Below are positions 1 to 4,784 of a stretch of 10,654 nt of DNA, piece by piece. The position numbers and the translations under genes were made by a program. Positions within the stretch are counted from its first letter, which is position 1; the number at the start of each line of letters is the position of its first letter. The notes under the pieces were generated by a model. The model ran no database searches, had not been told where the DNA came from, and was given only the letters and a program-made list of their open reading frames with translations. Origin of the DNA: DATAYF01 sp036272735 (lineage in GTDB: Bacteria; Chloroflexota; Ktedonobacteria; Ktedonobacterales; Ktedonobacteraceae); assembly GCA_036272735.1 (NCBI GenBank), contig DATAYF010000580.1:1-10654 (forward strand), written 5' to 3'.

Positions 1-1
1 G

Positions 2-187
2 GCAGCACACGAGCGTACTCGCCAACGCGCGAAAGAGGGGCAGACACTGCCCCGAAGCTTTGGCCTGGCCCGAGCCGGAGCGCGTCTGCCCGAAAGTTCA
101 GGGGAACCACCACAAGAGCCAGCCTTCCAGCTTCGGTGTGGAGGACTGGAAGCGTGGAACGAACACCTGGAACCCCCGCCGCTTTAG
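2..187 (+). CDS. tnpB: C-terminal tail of an IS200/IS605-family TnpB (OrfB) protein, 5' end outside window
   Basis: Frame 2 is open from the window edge to a TAG at 185-187 and gives about 61 residues ending in LEPPPL. The tail is basic and low-complexity, with segments such as GQTLPRSFGLARAGARLP, in the manner of the variable C-terminal extension of many TnpB proteins. The RuvC catalytic residues and zinc finger would lie upstream, so they cannot be checked here. The stop codon falls inside the terminal hairpin at 174-194. This fits the known TnpB arrangement in which the 3' coding region overlaps the omega-RNA. TnpB is an RNA-guided nuclease that helps IS200/IS605 elements persist at donor sites. 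The call rests mainly on the adjoining IS end. Frames 1 and 3 are also open here, so the reading frame is a judgement. No tnpA is in the window. Confidence 0.5.
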   Translation, partial: AAHERTRQRAKEGQTLPRSFGLARAGARLPESSGEPPQEPAFQLRCGGLEAWNEHLEPPPL

Positions 188-201
188 CGCGGGGAGCTTC
201 A
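91..201 (+). ncRNA. omega-RNA (reRNA) scaffold of the TnpB element, 3' end at the IS boundary
   Basis: The sequence folds into several short stems. CTTCCAG at 124-130 pairs with CTGGAAG at 146-152. GGGG at 101-104 can pair with CCCC near 173-177. CCAC at 107-113 can pair with GTGG at 154-157. The last stem pairs CCCCGC (174-179) with GCGGGG (189-194), continues with GC/GC past a bulged C, and closes on a TTTA loop. It is followed by AGCTTCA. This terminal hairpin near the element end is typical of IS200/IS605 right ends, where it serves both as a subterminal hairpin for the transposase and as the guide-RNA scaffold. The transcript would continue into flanking DNA, which acts as guide. The 5' boundary is a guess. 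Confidence 0.5.
174..194 (+). repeat. Terminal hairpin of the IS end
   Basis: Eight base pairs (CCCCGC/GCGGGG plus GC/GC) enclose a TTTA loop, with one bulged C at 180. The hairpin is GC-rich and contains the TnpB stop codon. It has the form expected for the imperfect subterminal hairpin recognised by IS200/IS605 transposases. Confidence 0.65.
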
Positions 202-204
202 GGT

Positions 205-1155
205 CTAGAGCATGCCCTGCTGCTTCAGGAAATTCTGCGCCACCACAGTAATCGCATGCGTGGAGGACGAGCCACCTTTGGTCATGTTGGCAACCTGATT
301 TTGCAACTGAATGCTCACGGCGGTGGTCAGCTTCGGTGCCAATGGATTGAGCACGCTGGAAATGTCGCTATCCTTCTTGAGAATAGCATTGCGCACAACC
401 GGTGCCGGATTGAAGGCCGGGAAGCCATTCTTGTCGTCCTGCAAGAAGACGAAGCCCTGTTGCTGGACGGTGGCATCGGTGCCATAGCAGACGTTGATTT
501 GCGCCTGACCACTGCTCACAGCCTTGAAGCCAATGTTATAGTCAACCGTGCTGGTCTTCTTAAAGCTTTTGGTCGTGAAACCGTAGGTCTTTTGCAGGCC
601 ATCGACGAAGGTGGTGCCATCGCTTGGCGACGCCAGGCTGAGTTGTGAGACCTTGGGGGTCAGTTGCGAGATGGTGGTAATATTCAGCTTCTGGGCCTCG
701 GTCTTGGTCGTGCACAGCGCGTAGCCATCGTTCAAAGGCGAGGCATCGAGCCAGATAAGATTGTACTTCTTATCGAAATTTTGTTTCACCGTCTGGTAAT
801 CCTTCTGCGGGTTATAGCTCGAAGGGATGCCCAGTTTGTTCAGACCGGTTGCGGTAAACTCGGGATAGATGTCAATCTGGTTGCTGGTAATGGCCTGGAA
901 GATGATCGTGCTATTGCCCAGAGCAGCTTTCTGCGTCACATTGTAACCATCTTTTTTGAGCAGCAGTCCATACATCTCGGCAATCAATTGGGACTCGACA
1001 TCTAGCTTACTGGCAATTACCAGGTTGCCTTTGCCGGAGCCGCCGGAGCCGCTGGTTGTACCCGTCGAGCCACAAGCGGCAGTCAGCAGCAACATTACCA
1101 GGCAGGCAAGCGAGACAAGCCCTCTGGTTTTCAATGAATGAGCAAGGGAGTGCAT
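205..1155 (-). CDS. opuCC: Osmoprotectant ABC transporter substrate-binding lipoprotein (OpuCC/OsmX type)
   Basis: The 316-residue product would capture glycine betaine, carnitine, choline or a similar solute outside the membrane and hand it to the permeases encoded upstream. Residues 13-27 form a hydrophobic signal ending TAAC, with Cys28 as the likely lipid-modified residue (T at -3 is less usual than L). A Gly/Ser-rich linker covers 29-43. The mature domain starts NLVIASKLDVESQLIAEMYG, matching the family's opening strand and helix. IDIYPEFTATGL at 94-105 corresponds to the DxYPEYTGTxL block of the QAT/OpuAC family (PF04069). ASPLNDGYAL (138-147) matches the NNTYAL block. The start at 1155 is preferred because AAGGAG lies six bases upstream; an ATG at 1170 precedes that site. 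The gene is last in the operon, 32 bases after the permease. The exact solute cannot be told from sequence. Confidence 0.9.
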   Translation of the reverse strand: MHSLAHSLKTRGLVSLACLVMLLLTAACGSTGTTSGSGGSGKGNLVIASKLDVESQLIAEMYGLLLKKDGYNVTQKAALGNSTIIFQAITSNQIDIYPEFTATGLNKLGIPSSYNPQKDYQTVKQNFDKKYNLIWLDASPLNDGYALCTTKTEAQKLNITTISQLTPKVSQLSLASPSDGTTFVDGLQKTYGFTTKSFKKTSTVDYNIGFKAVSSGQAQINVCYGTDATVQQQGFVFLQDDKNGFPAFNPAPVVRNAILKKDSDISSVLNPLAPKLTTAVSIQLQNQVANMTKGGSSSTHAITVVAQNFLKQQGML

Positions 1156-1161
1156 GAATTT

Positions 1162-1167
1162 CTCCTT
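1162..1167 (-). promoter_or_regulatory. Ribosome binding site that fixes the lipoprotein start
   Basis: AAGGAG on the minus strand is six bases before the ATG at 1155. It lies inside the longer open frame that starts further upstream (ATG at 1170 and beyond), so it argues for the shorter protein with a normal-length signal peptide. Confidence 0.75.
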
Positions 1168-1187
1168 CATAAGTACACAAATACACA

Positions 1188-1850
1188 CTACGAGTTGGCG
1201 GCTTGCGGAATGACCTCTTTGCGCAGACCGACTGGCGTCAAAACCGTTTGCAACCAACTCATGAACAATTCGATAAGAAGCGCTAACACAGCAACGGGTA
1301 TAGCGCCCGCGAGAATTTCGGTATCGTTGAGCTTGTAAAGCCCATCGATAATGTAGTTCCCGTAACCGCCCGCGCCGATCAAACCGGCCAGGGTCGCGGT
1401 AGCCACGATCTGGACAGCAGACGTACGGATGCCAGCGGCGACGATGGGCAGCACCAGTGGAATTTGTATGCGCGTGATGATCTGCCACCCTGTCATGCCC
1501 ATACCCTCGGCCGCGTCGATGGTCGCGGGATCGATATCGCGCAGGCCGGTATAGGTATTGAGTAAAATGGGCGGGATACCCAGTACAATCAAGGCCACCA
1601 CGGTCGGTTTGAAGCCGATGCCCAGGTATGGGAGCGCCGCAATCAAAAAAGCGATGACCGGAATGGCGCGCATCAGGCCGCTCAAATTGACGGCGATGAA
1701 AGCCAGCGCGGCGCTCTTCGATACGATAATGCCCAGCACAACGCCAATCACCATCGCGATCACAATGGAGAAGGCGCAGATTTGCAAATAGGCGATGGTT
1801 TGCGCGCCGAAATTATTGTTGGGATTTGTTATATACTGCCAGACACCCAT
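1188..1850 (-). CDS. opuCD: Osmoprotectant ABC transporter permease (OpuCB/OpuCD type), second permease
   Basis: This 220-residue integral membrane protein is one half of the transport channel. Hydrophobic segments are visible at about 18-43, 47-74, 82-100, 135-160 and 178-204. The cytoplasmic EAA loop that docks on the ATPase is at 112-136, with DAAEGMGMTGW followed by IPLVLPIVAAGIR, as in other BPD_transp_1 (PF00528) proteins of this class. The start at 1850 is chosen because GGAGG lies six bases upstream. The in-frame ATG at 1856 would leave too little spacing, and the longer frame to 1919 overlaps the previous gene. It sits 16 bases after the other permease stop, so translation is probably coupled. 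Which permease corresponds to CB or CD is not resolvable, so the symbol is provisional. Confidence 0.88.
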   Translation of the reverse strand: MGVWQYITNPNNNFGAQTIAYLQICAFSIVIAMVIGVVLGIIVSKSAALAFIAVNLSGLMRAIPVIAFLIAALPYLGIGFKPTVVALIVLGIPPILLNTYTGLRDIDPATIDAAEGMGMTGWQIITRIQIPLVLPIVAAGIRTSAVQIVATATLAGLIGAGGYGNYIIDGLYKLNDTEILAGAIPVAVLALLIELFMSWLQTVLTPVGLRKEVIPQAANS

Positions 1851-1856
1851 GTTCAT

Positions 1857-1864
1857 CCTCCCCC
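1857..1864 (-). promoter_or_regulatory. Ribosome binding site deciding the permease start
   Basis: The minus strand reads GGGGGAGG directly before ATGAACATG. The second ATG (1850) is six bases from GGAGG and is the better start. Confidence 0.65.
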
Positions 1865-1866
1865 TT

Positions 1867-2535
1867 TTATGAGACCGAGAGGGCGCTACGACCCCGATTG
1901 AGTGCTGTCTGAATGCCAAGCAACAGCAGATCCGCCAGAATTGCGAAGAGACTCATCAAAATCGCACCCGCGATCACCGCGTCGGTATCGCCATTGGTAA
2001 TATTTTTGAAGATCAGGTCCCCTAACCCGCCTTGATCGACCAGCGAGGCCAGCGATGCGATACCCACCGTGGTGACGGTGGCGATGCGAATACCGGCCAC
2101 GATCACGGGTAGCGCTAACGGCAGCGTCACGCGTGAGAAGGACTGCCAGCGGCTCATGCCCATAGCTTTCCCCACCTCGATCATTAGTGGATCGATGCCA
2201 TTGATGCCAGCGGCGGTATTGCGAATCAGCACGAGTTGAGTGTAAAGAATCAAAGGAATGATGGCGGTGAGTGGTCCCAATCCAAACCCTGGCAACGATA
2301 CGGTAATTAAGACGCCGATCAAGGCGATGCCGGGGATGGTGTAGAGCAGGTCTGCAATCGTGATGACGATGGGATAGAGCTTACGATTGCGAGCGACCAG
2401 TATACCCAATGGAATAGCAATGATCAAGGAGATGATCATCGCGATACCGACGAGGTATAAGTGCTGAAGGAATAAATTGGGAATGCTTCCCGGATCGGTC
2501 AGGTCGTAGTTATACGGACTCAGCAGATATTTCAT
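1867..2535 (-). CDS. opuCB: Osmoprotectant ABC transporter permease (OpuCB/OpuCD type), first permease
   Basis: The 222-residue membrane protein forms the other half of the importer channel. Hydrophobic segments are at about 23-47, 54-80, 88-106, 138-163 and 185-209. The EAA loop is at 119-143: EVGKAMGMSRWQSF then VTLPLALPVIVAGIR. The segment LYTIPGIALIGVLI (64-77) matches the family's conserved IPSLALFGLLI-like block. The start at 2535 has GAGG six bases upstream; the longer frame to 2634 adds a non-membrane N-terminus with no family resemblance. It is transcribed after the ATPase across a 170-base gap and is followed closely by the second permease. Confidence 0.9.
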   Translation of the reverse strand: MKYLLSPYNYDLTDPGSIPNLFLQHLYLVGIAMIISLIIAIPLGILVARNRKLYPIVITIADLLYTIPGIALIGVLITVSLPGFGLGPLTAIIPLILYTQLVLIRNTAAGINGIDPLMIEVGKAMGMSRWQSFSRVTLPLALPVIVAGIRIATVTTVGIASLASLVDQGGLGDLIFKNITNGDTDAVIAGAILMSLFAILADLLLLGIQTALNRGRSALSVS

Positions 2536-2705
2536 GGTGATCCTCGCTAGGATAACAGCCACAATCGTGTGACTCTCTCTGCGCAAGATGGATAGGTATT
2601 TTGCGCACCTGAATATGGTAGCGGTTGCCGCCATCGGACGTCTCCCGCTACGTAAGTTACATCGCCAGATGAGTATGCAGCGAACAGTTAGTCAAAGCGT
2701 GTCGC
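2536..2705. other. Intergenic gap inside the transporter operon, no gene seen
   Basis: These 170 bases separate the ATPase stop from the first permease start, a wide gap for an operon whose other junctions are 16 and 32 bases. I see no intrinsic terminator and no convincing open frame. It could hold an internal promoter, but no clear -35/-10 pair stands out. Confidence 0.5.
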
Positions 2706-3761
2706 TTATGCTCGACCGGCATCGTTGCTCCTGGCACCAACGCGTACGCCTACTGCGCTTGGCGCTGTCTGCTCCGGGCTGGCGCTGCTGGCCTGGCGGA
2801 CTTGCGTGATCTGTTGATTGATGCTCGTGAGCGTCACATAACCAAGCGTCGAGTCGGATTCCTGATCGTGTACGAGCAGAGCCAGCGCGTTCGTTTGCAG
2901 CAGCTTCAACATCGCTTGTAGCAGCGTAGTATCGGCCTCGCATATTGGAAAATCTTGTCCCTGTGGCGTGTCTGCGCTGTGATCAATTGCATCAGCCACT
3001 GGTAAGTATTGAAGTTGGCGCAACATGTTGTCGGACCCGACCAGTTGGCGTACGAAATCGTTGGCCGGGTTGGCGAGCAGTTCAACCGGCGAACCCAATT
3101 GTATCAATTTACCTTCTGAGAGTACTGCGATCTGGTCCCCTAGCTTAAAAGCCTCTTCGATATCGTGCGAGACGAAGAGCACCGTTTTATGCACATCGCG
3201 CTGGATGCGTAGCAGCTCCTCTTGCATACGGGCGCGGGTAATCGCGTCGAGTGCGCCGAATGGCTCGTCCATCAACAAGATGGCGGGATCGGTCGTCAGG
3301 GCGCGCGCCAGGCCAACGCGCTGCTGCTGTCCGCCAGAGAGTTGGCGCGGGAAACGCTTGCGATACTCGTCGGGTGGCAGCCCGACCAGGTCGAGCAGTT
3401 CATCGGTGCGCTTTTCCAGGCGGCCTTTATCCCAGCCACCAGCGATTTCGGCGGTTACACGAATATTTTCGGCGATGGTCATGTGCGGAAAAAGACCCAC
3501 CTGCTGAATCACGTAGCCAAAGCGGCGACGCAACTCAATGGGGTTCTCATCTAAAACATTTTTGCCGTCAATAACGATCTCACCAGAAGTTGGCTCGATC
3601 AGACGGTTGACCATGCGTAAAAGCGTGGTCTTACCTGACCCCGAAGTGCCCACCAGCATGCATGTGCTACCCTCTGGCACCTCGAAGGTGACTGAGTCGA
3701 CGGCAGGACGAGCCGCACCAGGATACTTTTTGGTGATCTCGCGAAAAGCAATCGTTGCCAT
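2706..3761 (-). CDS. opuCA: Osmoprotectant ABC transporter ATP-binding protein (OpuCA/OsmV type)
   Basis: The 351-residue ATPase powers solute import. Visible elements are Walker A GTSGSGKT (38-45), the Q-loop around Gln87, signature LSGGQ (141-145), Walker B ILLMDE (161-166) with catalytic Glu166, and switch His199 in FVSHD. After the nucleotide-binding domain (to about 240), residues 245-320 hold a region resembling one CBS motif: ICEADTTLLQAMLKLLQTN, then LLVHD...LGYVTLTSI. Homologues such as OpuCA usually carry two CBS motifs that act in osmotic or c-di-AMP sensing; here there seems to be one plus a low-complexity tail (321-351). The start MATIAFREI is preferred over the upstream ATG at 3806 because family alignments begin there and a purine-rich GAGAGGAAAG precedes it, though at long spacing. 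It is the first gene of the operon. Confidence 0.93.
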   Translation of the reverse strand: MATIAFREITKKYPGAARPAVDSVTFEVPEGSTCMLVGTSGSGKTTLLRMVNRLIEPTSGEIVIDGKNVLDENPIELRRRFGYVIQQVGLFPHMTIAENIRVTAEIAGGWDKGRLEKRTDELLDLVGLPPDEYRKRFPRQLSGGQQQRVGLARALTTDPAILLMDEPFGALDAITRARMQEELLRIQRDVHKTVLFVSHDIEEAFKLGDQIAVLSEGKLIQLGSPVELLANPANDFVRQLVGSDNMLRQLQYLPVADAIDHSADTPQGQDFPICEADTTLLQAMLKLLQTNALALLVHDQESDSTLGYVTLTSINQQITQVRQASSASPEQTAPSAVGVRVGARSNDAGRA

Positions 3762-3796
3762 GCCGTTTTCTTTCCTCTCGTTTGCTATGCAGCCTG

Positions 3797-3806
3797 TTGT
3801 TAACAA
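3797..3806. promoter_or_regulatory. Perfect 10-base palindrome in the importer leader, possible operator
   Basis: TTGTTAACAA reads the same on both strands. It lies between the candidate promoter and the ATPase start, where a repressor such as those controlling osmoprotectant uptake could bind. The flanks are only weakly symmetric, and a 10-base AT-rich palindrome can arise by chance. Confidence 0.25.
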
Positions 3807-3870
3807 GCCACATTCCTCGTACTATCGTATCAGCAATCAAGCTATACAATAAGTTGCGCACCGACCCCAT

Positions 3871-3900
3871 ATAATACGACGTACCAGGGAAAATTGTCAC
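3871..3900 (-). promoter_or_regulatory. Candidate sigma-70-type promoter of the importer operon
   Basis: Read on the minus strand, GTGACA (3895-3900) and TATTAT (3871-3876) are separated by 18 bases, each matching five of six consensus positions. Transcription would begin near 3864 and leave a leader of about 100 bases before the ATPase start. I do not recognise a riboswitch in this leader. Confidence 0.4.
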
Positions 3901-4113
3901 GATTTCCCACCCTCGCGCTTGTCTCGTACCTATTCATCGCTGCTATATATAGCCAACTAGCCCTTCTGGGTAGGCGCGCGACCAGTATGCACAAAATCTC
4001 TCCCTGTAAGCTCAGCCTTACTTTTGAAAAATAACCTTCCCTCATTATATAGACGATGCCAATAGAGAAAACAAATCTCTGTATCGGTTTGTTCCCAATT
4101 ATGACCAAATTTT

Positions 4114-4166
4114 CCACATAGATGAGTCTGTATGGGGCCCGGCCCCATACAGACTCATCTATGTGG
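4114..4166. repeat. Perfect inverted repeat 1, 26-base arms, one-base spacer
   Basis: Arms 4114-4139 and 4141-4166 are exact reverse complements around a single C at 4140; each arm begins CCACATAGATGAG and reaches GGGGCC at the centre. As RNA this would be a very long, nearly loopless hairpin. No T-run follows on either strand, so it is not an ordinary intrinsic terminator. It lies between divergent genes and ends 31 bases before the kinase -10 element. Confidence 0.95.
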
Positions 4167-4197
4167 CAACTCTTTATATATTCCTGAACTGCATTTA

Positions 4198-4206
4198 TGC
4201 TACAAT
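4198..4206 (+). promoter_or_regulatory. Extended -10 promoter of the kinase-like gene, giving a leaderless transcript
   Basis: TGCTACAAT matches the extended -10 form TGnTATAAT. The hexamer TACAAT ends at 4206 and the ATG starts at 4213, so transcription should begin at or very near the start codon. No Shine-Dalgarno sequence lies before that ATG, which agrees with a leaderless message. No clear -35 element is seen, as is common with extended -10 promoters. Confidence 0.6.
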
Positions 4207-4212
4207 TTGCCT

Positions 4213-4737
4213 ATGAATAAGCTTTTCATCATTTGTGGCATTTCTTTTGCTGGCAAATCTACGTTAGGGAAAGCCATTGCTCAGCGCTTCGACTACGCGG
4301 AAGTCAACGTGGATGACACGAAATTCCAACTCTATGGACCTGAGACTAAAGACGAGGATTTGAGTCACGCGGATTGGGTCAGCATTTATGCTGAAACAGA
4401 TGACCGTATCGAGCGCTATTTACAAACAGGGAAGACGGTGCTCGATGCTTCACGCTACTTTAGAAAAGCTGAGCGGCAATTGGCAAGGCAGATAGCCACG
4501 GAAGCAGGGGCCGAGGTCGTCACGATCTTTGTGGATACGCCAGAAGATGTCGCTCGCCAACGGTTGCTGGCAAATAGGAACAAGCAAGCGAGGCTCGACG
4601 TCACCGATGAAGGTTTCGAAGAAATCCTTCAAGTCATGGAGCCACCTGGCGTAGATGAGCATGCTCTGATTTTTCGTTATGGTGACCAGATTGATAGCTG
4701 GATTGCAAAAAACGTTAAATACATAAAGGAGTATTAA
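4213..4737 (+). CDS. Small P-loop kinase-like protein (AAA_33 / zeta-toxin-like fold), substrate unknown
   Basis: This 174-residue soluble protein has Walker A GISFAGKST at 9-17 after the strand LFIIC. VNVDD (31-35) and VLDAS (76-80) would provide the acidic residues near the substrate or metal. Basic residues at 82-93 and RQRLLANRNKQAR (115-127) form a likely LID that closes over ATP. This is the plan of the PF13671 predicted kinases, which phosphorylate small molecules, nucleic-acid ends or antibiotics; the true substrate cannot be read here. It lacks the larger body of true zeta toxins, and no antitoxin gene is adjacent. The start at 4213 is chosen because the P-loop strand begins there. 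The longer frame back to 4132 runs through the inverted repeat. Its last codons and stop lie in the left arm of the 54-base palindrome. It converges on the Ser/Thr kinase gene. Confidence 0.8.
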   Translation: MNKLFIICGISFAGKSTLGKAIAQRFDYAEVNVDDTKFQLYGPETKDEDLSHADWVSIYAETDDRIERYLQTGKTVLDASRYFRKAERQLARQIATEAGAEVVTIFVDTPEDVARQRLLANRNKQARLDVTDEGFEEILQVMEPPGVDEHALIFRYGDQIDSWIAKNVKYIKEY

Positions 4738-4772
4738 TGGTTTGGCCAAACCATTAATACTCCTTTATGTAT
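4719..4772. repeat. Perfect inverted repeat 2, 27-base arms, no spacer
   Basis: Arms 4719-4745 and 4746-4772 are exact reverse complements with no unpaired centre (TTTGGCCAAA at the axis). The left arm carries the end and TAA stop of the kinase-like gene (4735-4737). The right arm ends 12 bases before the stop of the convergent Ser/Thr kinase. On the minus strand a T-run (TTTTTT) follows about five bases after the hairpin; on the plus strand none follows. It may act as a shared terminator, at least for the minus-strand gene. Each strand also reads AAAGGAG-TATTA-ATG within the palindrome, followed by a six-codon frame. Confidence 0.95.
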
Positions 4773-4784
4773 CGCTATCCCGCA

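Larger units (their letters stand above)
1..201 (+). mobile_element. Right end of an IS200/IS605-type insertion element (partial)
   Basis: This stretch combines the TnpB tail and the hairpin-rich end. The exact right boundary is set at about 201 because the TTCA after the hairpin resembles the ends of related elements, and the coding region of the next gene begins three bases later with its stop codon. The left end lies outside the window. Such elements make no target duplication, so none is expected. The insertion lies directly behind the last gene of the transporter operon and points toward it. Confidence 0.5.
3762..4212. other. Divergent non-coding region, about 450 bases
   Basis: AT-rich DNA between the importer and the plus-strand kinase-like gene. 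It contains the importer promoter and palindrome, a long perfect inverted repeat at 4114-4166, and the kinase promoter at 4198-4206. Open frames here (for example 3842-4117 on the minus strand) have no ribosome binding site or recognisable content. Between 3905 and 4110 I see nothing assignable. Confidence 0.6.

Noticed and set aside
136..648. Plus-strand 170-residue frame
   Set aside because: It is mostly opposite the lipoprotein gene and has no ribosome site; frame 2 better explains the IS end.
1156..1488. N-terminal extension of the lipoprotein frame to 1488
   Set aside because: It overlaps the permease coding region, lacks its features, and would bury the signal peptide; AAGGAG supports the start at 1155.
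3842..4117. Minus-strand 91-residue frame in the divergent region
   Set aside because: No ribosome site, no recognisable sequence, and it runs through the importer promoter.
4132..4212. Longer start of the kinase-like gene beginning MGPGPIQTHLCG
   Set aside because: It lies in the inverted repeat, the same peptide arises on the other strand by symmetry, and it precedes the promoter.
4213..4737. Zeta-type toxin of a toxin-antitoxin pair
   Set aside because: The P-loop matches, but no small antitoxin gene is adjacent and the protein is short for a zeta toxin.
4114..4772. The kinase-like gene as a cassette bounded by the two inverted repeats
   Set aside because: The two repeats share no sequence with each other, and no target duplication or transposase is present.
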